Both the position numbers and the translations under genes were made by a program. A DNA stretch of 35,977 bases. Source: Polyangiaceae bacterium (GTDB taxonomy: Bacteria; Myxococcota_A; Polyangia; Polyangiales; Polyangiaceae). The stretch is from NCBI GenBank assembly GCA_016929495.1, contig JAFGIS010000441.1, positions 1-35,977 of the forward strand, in the 5' to 3' direction. Positions 1 through 7,878 of this stretch are shown here, one piece after another (positions within the stretch are counted from its first letter, which is position 1; every line of letters starts with the position of its first letter). The notes under the pieces are model-generated. The model saw only the letters and a list, made by a program, of their open reading frames with translations, ran no database searches and was not told where the DNA came from.

Positions 1-396
1 GAGTCTGCGCGAAGCCTCCCCGAGTCGGGCTGAACCGACCCGGCGCGTGCGCAAGGGCGGCCCGAGCGCGCAGGGGTCTTCCCGGAGACCGGAAACGCGG
101 GGCGCGAGCTGGGTGCGTCGCTCGCGCGCTTCGAGATCCGTGACGAGTCGTGCGTGGGGATGAGCCGGCCGTGTCGCGTCGCCTTGCTCGACGACGGGGG
201 CGCCGCAGTCAGGATCAGCCCCACCGTAGCGGTCTGGGCCGAATGGCAACTGGAGCGATCGCCGGGCGCGTGCGCGAAGGATCCAGGATCCGTCGGAACC
301 CGTGGCAACACGCCAGGCTGGAACCGCCGATTCTGGGCTGGATTGCGAAGCTGACTTGCGCCACCGGACGGCCGTGCGATACGAACGGATGAGTCT
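1..396. other. Window edge, no supported gene
   Basis: No convincing gene was found here. The most coding-like reading is on the plus strand from about 148 to 354, about 69 codons from a GTG, but it has no recognisable domain, and an in-frame stop at 31-33 means it cannot simply be the tail of a gene entering from the left. It could be a degraded fragment next to the accessory block that begins at 397. Confidence 0.3.
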
Positions 397-1147
397 ATGA
401 CGCTCGAGACGGCGCCGTCCCGCAAGTTGCTCAACGTGCCGAAGGTCGGCCCGGACCACTACGCCCGCAATTTCATCCGTCAGGCCGTGTGCGAGCTCCG
501 GTTCCCCACCCATGCTGGAGCTTGAGCATGAGGCGCCAGTAGCGTTCTCCAAAGCCGTGCGCAAGGAATACCCGACCTACGAACTGCTGAGGGACGTGAA
601 GCTCAATCCTGGCAGTGTCGCGCAGACGCACGCCCACGCCTTTCGATCCAGGGGGCGGCGGTGGACCGTTACGGTCCGCGCTGCGGCTGTCTCTCTCGAG
701 ACATCAGACTACGACTCGTACGGAGAGTCCGCCCAGCGCGTCGACTACGTGTTGAAGGCAGCCGAGCGAACGATCGATACCGACTTCTTCACGCGCGTGG
801 GGCTCCGCTACATCAACACCGTGCCTTTCAGGCTCGGAGAGATCGGAGAGTGGGTCAACCCCGCATTGGTCGGGCCACTGGCGGAGGGTGTTTTTGGTTC
901 TGTCGATGAGCACTGGCAGAGAGTAGCTGGCGTGACGGATGTGGGCGGCTACACTTTCCAGCACGGACTTGCATTGCGCCCCGACTCTTCCGAGCGTGAC
1001 TACGTCCTCGACTTCTACAAGCAGGACGTACCGGTTGCGGCGGCACTCGACGTGGTGAACGAACTGCATGCGCTCGAGTTCTCCATGTTCTGTTGGTCAC
1101 TCGGCGACGCGGCCCGGAGACACCTCGGGCCTTCGACTTCGCAGTAG
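397..1147 (+). CDS. TIGR04255 family protein, apparent frameshift
   Basis: This matches the sporadically distributed TIGR04255 family, whose biochemical function is unknown. The long open part, from ATG 512 to the TAG at 1145-1147 (211 aa), carries the family body, including the segment around VGLRYINTVPF. The normal family N-terminus, with NFIRQAVCELRFPT, is present just upstream in another frame, starting at ATG 397, and that frame runs into TGA 523-525. Removing one base near the C-rich stretch at 505-511 joins the two parts into one protein of about 249 aa with the expected order of motifs. The gene is therefore either a recent pseudogene, a case of programmed slippage, or the result of a base error. 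If the cell uses ATG 512, the product lacks the first 38 or so residues. It is the first gene of a plus-strand accessory block. Confidence 0.7.
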
Positions 1148-1155
1148 GGACAGAT

Positions 1156-1623
1156 ATGTTGGTCCACAACCTCGATCTGGATCAAACGGCACTGATGGAC
1201 AGGCCCTATGATGAACGGCGTGGACGGGAGGAGACCGTTGCGGAGGAGCGACCCAATCCACGACTGATACTCGACGCAACTCTCTTCGTTGGATACAGCG
1301 CAGGCGTACCGGCGTTTCGCAAGGTCGAAGACACGACCCCCACGTCGACCGAGCTGGCAACTGGACAGCCGGAAACCGAGCCTCCCGGTGAGGCTGTGCA
1401 GCTCGAGGACGAGGCGTCGCGGGCTTGCGATGCTCGCGTTGCTCTATTGGCTCGCAGCCTGGAAGGCTCACTCTCGGCCGAGGACAGCGCGCGCCTGCAG
1501 ATTCTTACGCAGCGACTGCGAAGACTCGTGCCGCGCGTCACGGGGGAGGATCTCGAGCAACTTTCCCAGGCTTGTAGGGTATCTTTGTCGTTGTCCATCG
1601 TTGAAGCTCCGTCAGCCACCTAA
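1156..1623 (+). CDS. Hypothetical protein, 155 aa
   Basis: No family was recognised. ATG 1156 is preferred over an upstream in-frame ATG at 1093 because it lies 8 nt after the stop of the TIGR04255 gene and follows an AGGGA at 1146-1150 at normal spacing, whereas the 1093 start would overlap conserved coding sequence. The protein is acidic in the middle, rich in Glu/Thr/Pro, and ends in a helical stretch (about residues 95-150) with Leu/Arg heptad-like spacing. It has no signal peptide or membrane segment. Its tight spacing suggests co-transcription with the TIGR04255 gene, perhaps as a partner subunit, but that is inference. Confidence 0.5.
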   Translation: MLVHNLDLDQTALMDRPYDERRGREETVAEERPNPRLILDATLFVGYSAGVPAFRKVEDTTPTSTELATGQPETEPPGEAVQLEDEASRACDARVALLARSLEGSLSAEDSARLQILTQRLRRLVPRVTGEDLEQLSQACRVSLSLSIVEAPSAT

Positions 1624-1657
1624 TCCCCGGTGTGGCCTGTACGATTGCGTATCAAGC

Positions 1658-1676
1658 GGACGTCCGCCGGACGTCC
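1658..1676. promoter_or_regulatory. Twin GGACGTCC palindromes, possible operator
   Basis: Two copies of the 8-bp palindrome GGACGTCC are separated by GCC, making a 19-bp near-palindrome. It lies in the 275-bp gap between the small protein ending at 1623 and the nuclease-like gene starting at 1899. It could be an operator for the nuclease-kinase genes or part of a hairpin. No T-tract follows, so a simple intrinsic terminator is less likely. Confidence 0.3.
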
Positions 1677-1898
1677 TTGCGCAACGAGGGTCGTTCGGTG
1701 CCCCCGAACCGCCGAGCTCGGCCGGGACATGTGCGGGCCCACCCTGAAGCCCCCCTGGAGCCCTGGCCCGCCCACAACGGTTGGGGCGCCGTGCGAGAGG
1801 CGGGCCAAGGAACCCTCGCCGCAAGGCGGCTAGCCTGCGCAACCCACTCTGAGCCAAGTTGCGCGGAGCGCGCATGTGGGGCTACTATCCTAGCCGAC

Positions 1899-2606
1899 AT
1901 GCTGTGCGAGACCGCCGAGCAGGCCCGCTCGATATCGGACGGTTCGTTCGGGAGCTTCCGCTGGGAGAGCGAGCTGGTGTCCATGGTCGAGAAGAGCTGG
2001 AGCCCGTGGCCAGGCGCGGGACGCTCGACCTGGCTCACCCTTAGGGAGGTCCGGGCCGGCACCGTGTTGGCAGACGTGGTGTTCATCCGACGGCAGGTAC
2101 GTCACTGGCCGCGGGTTCCTGAGAGTCTCAGCCCGACCGAGGCCGTGTGCTTGTCATGGCTACGCACCAGACCGAGCACCCAGATTGACTGGCTCGAGCG
2201 ACTGTGCGGACTGCAAGCAGGTGCGTTGCGGCACGGCGCGCTGATCCGCTTGAGGGAACATGGCGTGATCGAGTTCGGAAGAGCGGGGAGAGTCACGCTG
2301 AAACGTGACTGCTCGGCGGCAATCCAGATCGTCGCGGTCGAGGCTAAACTGTCCAACTGGAAGAAGGCCCTATCGCAGGCCCGAACGAACAGGTCGTTTG
2401 CCGACCGAAGCTACGTCGCGCTCCCCTTCTCGCGCAGATCGCTGCTGCCCAGGCTCGAAGGCGCCTTCCGCGACTCCGGAGTGGGCCTGTTCTTCGTCGC
2501 CCGCGACGCGTGCCACGAAGCCCTGCCGGCTTCGTCGCCCGCGCGCCACACATGGCGTCGGGAGTACGTGTATTCCGCTGCATACGCGAGCTTGAAGTCG
2601 AGATGA
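1899..2606 (+). CDS. PD-(D/E)XK nuclease-like protein with internal winged helix
   Basis: This is a predicted cytoplasmic protein of 235 aa. The C-terminal half has the motif VAVEAKLSNWKKALSQA (about residues 145-161), in which E148 and K150 form an E-x-K pair typical of PD-(D/E)XK nuclease folds. Residues 50-60 (E50, D59) could supply the preceding acidic positions. Between them, about residues 76-130, is a stretch that reads as a helix-turn-helix or winged helix (SPTEA...LREHGVIEF). This suggests a nuclease fold with a DNA-binding domain inserted in it. Substrate and activity are unknown, and a purely regulatory role is possible. ATG 1899 was chosen because the in-frame sequence upstream, from 1632, is Arg/Pro-rich and not protein-like. 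A TACTAT at 1883-1888 hints at a leaderless message. The stop overlaps the next gene (ATGA). Confidence 0.6.
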   Translation: MLCETAEQARSISDGSFGSFRWESELVSMVEKSWSPWPGAGRSTWLTLREVRAGTVLADVVFIRRQVRHWPRVPESLSPTEAVCLSWLRTRPSTQIDWLERLCGLQAGALRHGALIRLREHGVIEFGRAGRVTLKRDCSAAIQIVAVEAKLSNWKKALSQARTNRSFADRSYVALPFSRRSLLPRLEGAFRDSGVGLFFVARDACHEALPASSPARHTWRREYVYSAAYASLKSR

Positions 2607-3403
2607 GCCTCACAGCACAGCAGCTTGACGAGAGCCTGCCGAAGAAATGGGAAGTCCACTCGGCATTGGGGGCGGGAGGCCAGGGAACGGTCTTCAAGGG
2701 CACGGTCGATGGCGCCACTGCTGCGCTCAAGGTCTTTCACGACGCCGAGGATACGAAGCGAGTCGCACGGGAGGTCGAAGCGCTCAGGAAGCTTCAGTGC
2801 CCGCACGTGGTGAGGATGCTTGGGTTCTGCACCGTCACCATCGCCGGACGTTTGTGTCAGGTGGTCGCTTACGAGTACCTCGATGGTGGTGACCTTACGC
2901 GATACCTGGGCGACGATCGAGGACTCCTCACAGCAGCTGTGCTCGGAAGGATTGCGCGTGACATGTGCAAGGCGCTGGACGCGCTGTGGTCGCTCAACAT
3001 CGTTCATCGAGACGTGAAGCCCGCGAACATCGTGGAAGCCTCCGACGGACGTTACGTGCTGGTGGATCTCGCGTTTGCTCGGCACCTCGACCAAAGCTCG
3101 CTGACCGAAACGGGCTGGACAGTTGGCACCCGGGGCTACATGTCACCAGAACACCAGCGCGCGTGGAAGAACCTGACGGTGGATGCAGACGTCTACTCGC
3201 TCGGGGTGACCCTACACGAACTCGCGACCAGGGCACTTCCGAACGGCACGCAAGACGCGATCAGGGCACATCTCAAACGGCAGCGGGCTGACCTCGGGGA
3301 ACTCGCCGACCTGATCGCTGAGATGCTCGCCCCTGTGCCGTACAACCGCCCGCAGATTGAATTCCTGTTGGAGCGCCTGGCCCAGTTCGAGGGGACCGAC
3401 TGA
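2603..3403 (+). CDS. Serine/threonine protein kinase, single soluble domain
   Basis: This is a Hanks-type kinase of 266 aa with almost nothing outside the kinase fold. It has a glycine-rich loop GAGGQG (23-28), the VAIK-type lysine in ALKVF (K43), the helix C glutamate (E58), the catalytic loop HRDVKPAN with D137 and N142, a metal-binding DLA at D155 in place of the usual DFG, and GTRGYMSPEH as the activation/P+1 segment. The ion-pair Asp of the C-lobe is in DADVYSLG. No transmembrane helix or sensor domain (PASTA, FHA) is present, so the input must come from another protein. ATG 2603 overlaps the upstream stop by 4 nt, and the TGA overlaps the next ATG by 1 nt, so translational coupling is likely. 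The substrate could be one of the adjacent products. Confidence 0.9.
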   Translation: MSLTAQQLDESLPKKWEVHSALGAGGQGTVFKGTVDGATAALKVFHDAEDTKRVAREVEALRKLQCPHVVRMLGFCTVTIAGRLCQVVAYEYLDGGDLTRYLGDDRGLLTAAVLGRIARDMCKALDALWSLNIVHRDVKPANIVEASDGRYVLVDLAFARHLDQSSLTETGWTVGTRGYMSPEHQRAWKNLTVDADVYSLGVTLHELATRALPNGTQDAIRAHLKRQRADLGELADLIAEMLAPVPYNRPQIEFLLERLAQFEGTD

Positions 3404-4683
3404 TGTTCCTGCTCAACTTCGGACCCTCGTCACCGAACGCCGTATTCCGGGACGTGGCGGCGTCAACCGACGGACGACTCGGCGCGTGCCTTCTCGCGTC
3501 CGGATTTGACTCCGGGCAGCTCATCCGCAAAGAGCTTCCTGAGGCAAGCCCGCTACTCTTCGACCCTCAACTGTACCTTGCCGGCCTCCCTGCTTCCGCA
3601 GACGATTGTCGCGTTTGGCGCCTCGCGTCACACCCTTGGTTCGGGGTCGAGAACGTGACGTCCTTCCAAAGTGATGAGCAACGCAAGCGGGAGTGGGAGG
3701 AAGACGTCAAGGCCGCGGCGTTGACGAGTTGGGCTTCTCGACCACCAACTCCGCTCTCCGACCATTCGGAAGCAGCGATCCGAGCCCAAATGCAGATCGG
3801 ATGCACAATGGTCATCCTCCCGAGCCCGCTACTCACCGCCCGGGAGGAGGAGGCAGCGCCTGCGGTGGAGTGGACACGCGCAGGCGTGGCGGCTGCGAGG
3901 AAACACGGCTGCAGCCTTCCTTTGCTCGCCACGGTCGCTCTCGACGAGCGGGTGCTCAACGAAGCGGCTTTTGCACCGCTTGGATACCTCGACGCGGTAG
4001 TGTCCCAGATCAGCGCCTGCCGCGGAATCCACGGCGTCTACGTGGTGATTGCGCAGACAGGTGACCCCGGACATCCGTTCAAGACGGGTGAACTCGTGCA
4101 TAGGGCATACGCATCCCTGTGCCGACGCTTTCGCGAAGCGCGGCGAATCGAGACGGTCTTCCCCAACTTCTGTGACATTGGCGGCTTCGTTTGCGTTGCT
4201 CGCGGGGCCACTGGATTCGCCACCGGCAACTTCCAATCAACTCGGCGTCTGATGCTGTCCGGAGGGGCCGATGGCCGACCCTACCTGTACTACTACGCGC
4301 ACTCCGCGGCCACCGAGTTCAGGCCCGAAGAGGATCTGGACCCGATCGCTGAGGCCGGGCTTTTCGAGAGGATTGCCGATCCAACCCCATACGCAGCCGC
4401 GCTCGTGACCGCGCTAAGGACCACCAGGAGCGCCGCAGGACAGCAGCCGTGGCTCATGACCATTAACAACGTTGGCACGGCGCAGCGCCATCAACTCTAT
4501 CGCATGTGCCTCAGTACGCACGGTGTGTTGAGCTCCTCCGCCGAGAACCGGTACGCGGTGGTTGAGCAATGGGCCTCGACGGCGGTGACTCTGCAGTCGG
4601 GACTACTCGCAAAGGTCGATCCGCAGAAGACCAGATACACCGCGCCCGTCGACGCCCTACTGAGGGCACTACGTGCCGCGTAG
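3403..4683 (+). CDS. Unrecognised 426-aa protein coupled to the kinase
   Basis: I do not recognise a named family. The protein is soluble, with no signal peptide or membrane helix. The pattern of alternating hydrophobic strands and helices, including LLATVALDE (about 175), GVYVVIAQ (about 214), FCDIGGFVCVARGATGFATG (about 257) and PWLMTINNVG (about 345), would fit a TIM-barrel-like fold, with the glycine-rich segment near 260 at a possible ligand or phosphate site. This fold assignment is inference. Its ATG overlaps the kinase TGA by 1 nt, so the two are almost certainly made together, and it is a candidate substrate or effector of the kinase. The gene ends the plus-strand block. The following 216 bp to the convergent envC gene hold no feature I can support. 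Confidence 0.6.
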   Translation: MFLLNFGPSSPNAVFRDVAASTDGRLGACLLASGFDSGQLIRKELPEASPLLFDPQLYLAGLPASADDCRVWRLASHPWFGVENVTSFQSDEQRKREWEEDVKAAALTSWASRPPTPLSDHSEAAIRAQMQIGCTMVILPSPLLTAREEEAAPAVEWTRAGVAAARKHGCSLPLLATVALDERVLNEAAFAPLGYLDAVVSQISACRGIHGVYVVIAQTGDPGHPFKTGELVHRAYASLCRRFREARRIETVFPNFCDIGGFVCVARGATGFATGNFQSTRRLMLSGGADGRPYLYYYAHSAATEFRPEEDLDPIAEAGLFERIADPTPYAAALVTALRTTRSAAGQQPWLMTINNVGTAQRHQLYRMCLSTHGVLSSSAENRYAVVEQWASTAVTLQSGLLAKVDPQKTRYTAPVDALLRALRAA

Positions 4684-4899
4684 CGACGCTCGTCAGGGAC
4701 CTCGTTCAGGCACTTCGTCGCCCGGAAGCACGAAACCTCTGGAGCCGCCACGGGGATTGCCAAGGGATGGTGGAGGCGTCAGAAAACGCCCGTCGAGTAC
4801 TGTTGTTCCCGCAATCCCGGGCTCGCGCGTTGGCCCCTCCCTCCGCGCCCCCCACGCTCTCCATCCTGACCTACTGGCCCGAGTCCTAGAAGAACTGGC

Positions 4900-5913
4900 T
4901 CAAATACCGAACCACGGAGCCGGATCGAGCAGCTCCGAGCCGGCCCGGATCTCGAAGTACATCATCGGGCCATCGCCTCGGTCGCCGACGGTTCCGATCC
5001 GCGCCAGACTCGACAGCTCGTCGCCGACGGACACCGAGATGGCTTCCAGATTCGCGCTCACGGTGAAGTAGCCGCCACCGTGGTCGATGATCACGGTCTT
5101 GCCGTAGTCCGCGTAGCGGTCGGCATAGGCGACGCGCCCGGCGTACACGCAGCGCACGGGCGAGCCGCGCTCCACCCGCATCTCCAGCCCGGTTCCGCCC
5201 GCGCCGCGTCGGCGGACGGTGGCGATCTCGGCGCGGCCCGGGATCGGGAAGGGCAGGCGTCCCTTGAGGCTCGCGAAGGTGCCGGCCACGTCCGAGGGGT
5301 CGCTCGGTCCCACGCCTGCCCCGTACACGGCCGTGTGCGCGCTGCCCAGAAACGCTCGTTCGAACGCAAGGGCGCGGTCGTGCGCCTGGAGCATGGCCGA
5401 GCGAGCTTGCAGCACCAGATCCCGCTGTGCCTCGAGCGATGTTCGAGACCGTCTGAGCTCGTCGAGCTTGGCACTGATCTGCGTGTGTCGCTGGACGGCA
5501 TAGCGCTCTCGCGACGTGTCTCGAGCCAGAAGCTGGCGCAGCCGTTCGACCCGCGCCGCCCAGTCAGCCAGAAGCGCCACGCCGCCGCCCAACGGCAACA
5601 GTCCGGCGCGAGTGGCCTTGACGTAAGCGCGACCGCACAGGAGGCGACGCGCCTCGGCTTGCTTGATCTGCTGTGACAGCCGACTGCGCTCGCTCTGCAG
5701 CCGCCGTTCGTTGCGATCGAGCTCGGCCAACACACTGCCCAGCTCGGCCGGGTCGGTGGAAAGCGGCGCCGAAGCTGCTGGCCCGCTCGACGCGTCCGCC
5801 AGCGCGCTCGTGAGGTCGGCCACGTCGTCCCCCGTCGACGCTGCCCGCACGCTGTGGGGTGTCCCCGCGGCCACGACCAACGAAGCCAGGCATATGACCG
5901 AGCCTGCTCTCAC
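4900..5913 (-). CDS. envC: EnvC-like murein hydrolase activator (degenerate LytM)
   Basis: This is a periplasmic protein of about 337 aa: signal peptide (SVICLASLVVAAG... to SVRA), a long coiled coil (about residues 60-190), then a C-terminal M23/LytM domain. The catalytic metal ligands of active LytM peptidases are missing: the usual HxG(I/L)D strand reads TGLEMRVERG, and the HxH motif (normally YGHL) reads SANL after HGGGYFTV. This matches E. coli EnvC, which is not itself a hydrolase but activates septal amidases under control of FtsEX. Here it lies directly behind ftsE-ftsX, supporting that role. GTG 5913 was chosen because it begins just before a good signal peptide and leaves a 7-nt gap to the ftsX stop. 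A TTG at 5928 in the same frame is possible and would overlap ftsX by 8 nt. Confidence 0.85.
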   Translation of the reverse strand: MRAGSVICLASLVVAAGTPHSVRAASTGDDVADLTSALADASSGPAASAPLSTDPAELGSVLAELDRNERRLQSERSRLSQQIKQAEARRLLCGRAYVKATRAGLLPLGGGVALLADWAARVERLRQLLARDTSRERYAVQRHTQISAKLDELRRSRTSLEAQRDLVLQARSAMLQAHDRALAFERAFLGSAHTAVYGAGVGPSDPSDVAGTFASLKGRLPFPIPGRAEIATVRRRGAGGTGLEMRVERGSPVRCVYAGRVAYADRYADYGKTVIIDHGGGYFTVSANLEAISVSVGDELSSLARIGTVGDRGDGPMMYFEIRAGSELLDPAPWFGI

Positions 5914-5920
5914 GTGCGCC

Positions 5921-6790
5921 CTAGACAACGAGCAGCTTCCTCAGGCTGCCAAAGGCAGCAACGGCTCCCAGACCGCCCCCGATGACCACGAGGATCAGCG
6001 ACATCCAGAAGGGTAGGAAGGTGGGGCTCATGCCGAGCATGGCGCCCAGCTGGGCGTCGAAGTGCCCCAGTACGATGCCGTACAGCACGCCCACCACGAT
6101 CACCGCCAGCAGCGCGCCGGCTGCTCCTTGGGCAGCCCCCTCGACGAGGAACGGCTGGCGGACGTAGCTATCCGTGGCACCCACGAGCTTGAGGACTTCG
6201 ACCTCCACCCGTCGACGCTGAAGCGCGAGCCGGATGGTCGAGGAGACGACGCTGGCGACCGCCGCCAGCACCACGATGGCCAGCAGCAATGCTGCGGTGA
6301 CACCTCCGGCCAGGAGCTTTCCCAGGCGCTCGGTCCAGCTTCCGTAGGTTTCGACGTTCTCGACGGCTGGCAAGGTCTCGAGCTGTGATTGGATGGCTTC
6401 GATGCGCTCGAGGGGAAGGTCGCGGGCCAAGTCGATTTCCAGCGATGACGGGAAGGCTCGGTCCGGCAGCTGGTCGAGCACGGGGTCGGAGCTGCGGCCC
6501 TGCAGCTGTTTGCGCGCCTCGATGCTCGGCACGTATCGAACGCGCGTGACCCCGGGGGTCTGCTCGAGTGCGTGCGCGAGCTCGGCAGCCGCTTCACGCG
6601 AGGCCGAGGGGACCAGATACACCGAGGCTCGGCCAAGCGTTCCCCAGCGCTGGTAGAGCTCGTGCGCATTGACGACGACCAGCAAGGCTGCTGCGAGACA
6701 CACGAACGCGACCGCGACCGAGAAGACGCTCAGCAGATAGAGTCTCCAGTCGCTCTTGCTTCCACGCCACGCTCGCTGAAATGGGTTCAT
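5921..6790 (-). CDS. ftsX: Cell division protein FtsX
   Basis: This is an integral inner-membrane protein of 289 aa with the FtsX layout: a short cytoplasmic N-terminus, TM1 at about 17-40, a periplasmic extracellular-loop domain of about 120 residues (with GVTRVRYVPSIEA and LPAVENVETYGSW), then three C-terminal helices (about 165-190, 215-245, 258-280) with the conserved RRVEVEVLKLVGAT segment that contacts the ATPase. With FtsE it forms a type VII-like ABC mechanotransmitter that couples ATP hydrolysis to activation of EnvC and cell-wall amidases at the septum. ATG 6790 lies 8 nt after the ftsE stop. The open frame extends far upstream, but that part is an out-of-frame shadow of ftsE. Confidence 0.93.
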   Translation of the reverse strand: MNPFQRAWRGSKSDWRLYLLSVFSVAVAFVCLAAALLVVVNAHELYQRWGTLGRASVYLVPSASREAAAELAHALEQTPGVTRVRYVPSIEARKQLQGRSSDPVLDQLPDRAFPSSLEIDLARDLPLERIEAIQSQLETLPAVENVETYGSWTERLGKLLAGGVTAALLLAIVVLAAVASVVSSTIRLALQRRRVEVEVLKLVGATDSYVRQPFLVEGAAQGAAGALLAVIVVGVLYGIVLGHFDAQLGAMLGMSPTFLPFWMSLILVVIGGGLGAVAAFGSLRKLLVV

Positions 6791-6798
6791 GCGCTCTC

Positions 6799-7581
6799 CT
6801 AGGCGACGGTGCGCAGTCCGCTCGGCTGGTCCAGCCCGTTGGGGACATCGTAGGCGCGGCCCTCGTCGAGGACGACCACCCGCCGGGGACGCACGTCGAG
6901 CAGAGAACGATCGTGTGTGGCGAAGAGGACCGTGACGCCCGTTTCGTGGATATCCTCGAACAGGCCGAGGATATCGAGAGCGAGCTGCGGGTCGAGGTTG
7001 CCGGTGGGCTCGTCCGCCAACACCAAGGCGGGTTCGCCCACGATGGCCCGCGCCACCGTCACGCGTTGCTGCTCGCCGCCGGACAGATTGCTGGCTCGCT
7101 CCTCTCCTCTGCCGCCGAGCCCGACCCGTTCCAGAACCTCGCCCACGCGCCGCCGGATGAGCCGCTGCGGCAGCCCGAGCACCTCCAGCGGCACCGCGAC
7201 GTTCTCGATCACGCTCCAGTTGAGAACCAGCCTGAAATCCTGGAAGACGACACCCACGTTGCGCCGCAGGTAAGGAATCGAATCGGCTCGGAGCCGGCCG
7301 ATTTCGCGCCCCATGAACAGGATCCGGCCCGAGTCCACGCTCTCGGACGCGTACAGTAGCCGGAGCAACGTGCTCTTGCCCGCGCCGGAAGGGCCGGTGA
7401 TGAAGACGAACTCCCCTCGCTCCACCGTGAGACAGAAGCCCCGAAGCACGGGCAGGTCGGTCCGGAAAGCCTTGTGTGCGTCCTCGAACACGATGATCGG
7501 GCGGTTGGCTGCCGCCGGATCGAATCGATTGCCGGTTCGCAGCGCAGGCCGGAACGCCCGGCTTCTGGCTCCAGCATCCAT
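6799..7581 (-). CDS. ftsE: Cell division ATP-binding protein FtsE
   Basis: This is a cytoplasmic ABC ATPase partner of FtsX, 260 aa. It has Walker A GPSGAGKST (63-71), a Q-loop in VGVVFQDFRLV, signature LSGGEQQRV, Walker B LVLADEPTGNLD and the H-loop in FATHD. The DFRL sequence after the Q-loop is typical of FtsE. ATG 7581 is taken as the start, which leaves an N-terminal extension of about 27 residues before the usual FtsE beginning (PIIVFEDAHKAF). The frame stays open upstream to 7743, but that part is low-complexity and crosses the structured intergenic region, so it is probably not translated. This is the first gene of the ftsE-ftsX-envC operon. Confidence 0.93.
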   Translation of the reverse strand: MDAGARSRAFRPALRTGNRFDPAAANRPIIVFEDAHKAFRTDLPVLRGFCLTVERGEFVFITGPSGAGKSTLLRLLYASESVDSGRILFMGREIGRLRADSIPYLRRNVGVVFQDFRLVLNWSVIENVAVPLEVLGLPQRLIRRRVGEVLERVGLGGRGEERASNLSGGEQQRVTVARAIVGEPALVLADEPTGNLDPQLALDILGLFEDIHETGVTVLFATHDRSLLDVRPRRVVVLDEGRAYDVPNGLDQPSGLRTVA

Positions 7582-7724
7582 AGCAGGCCAGGTAGCAGCC
7601 GCCGTTTGCCCGGAACAAGTTTTGTGTGAGCGTGGAGCCCGCGCGTGCGTGGGCAAGTTTTCGGTGGCAGGTTTGACCGGCGCTCTCGACCGTTTTCGCG
7701 GCGTTCCGTACGACGCAACGCTGC

Positions 7725-7730
7725 TATAGT
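7725..7730 (+). promoter_or_regulatory. Candidate -10 element TATAGT
   Basis: TATAGT matches 5 of 6 bases of the vegetative -10 consensus, but no clear -35 element is present. If used, transcription toward the formyltransferase-like gene would begin near 7737 and produce a leader of about 140 nt that contains the hairpins described at 7729-7863. Confidence 0.25.
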
Positions 7731-7753
7731 GCCCTGTCTCCAAGACAGGGCAC
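7729..7753. promoter_or_regulatory. 11-bp perfect stem-loop
   Basis: The arms 7729-7739 and 7743-7753 are perfectly complementary (GTGCCCTGTCT / AGACAGGGCAC) around a 3-nt loop. No T-run follows on either strand. The left arm can pair equally well with 7854-7863 (GAGACAGGGC), so two mutually exclusive structures are possible. It lies between divergent ftsE and the formyltransferase-like gene. Confidence 0.6.
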
Positions 7754-7790
7754 CTAGGTGGAAAAGCGTCTCCTGGCTCAGACGGGGGGC

Positions 7791-7849
7791 ATTCGTCGCA
7801 GGATTCGACGGCTTCGCCCCGTTCGAGGCCGTCGAATTCTGCGACGAAT
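7791..7849. promoter_or_regulatory. Long 22-bp inverted repeat
   Basis: The arms 7791-7812 and 7828-7849 are complementary over 22 bp with a single mismatch, which would be a G-U pair in a plus-strand RNA. A few more inner pairs (7814-7816 with 7824-7826) extend the stem around a 7-nt loop. It is flanked by two direct repeats of AGACAGGGC (7743 and 7855). It sits 30 nt before the GTG start of the next gene, so it could control translation, or it may be a small mobile inverted-repeat element. Confidence 0.6.
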
Positions 7850-7878
7850 CACCGAGACAGGGCCATAGGAGTGGCACC

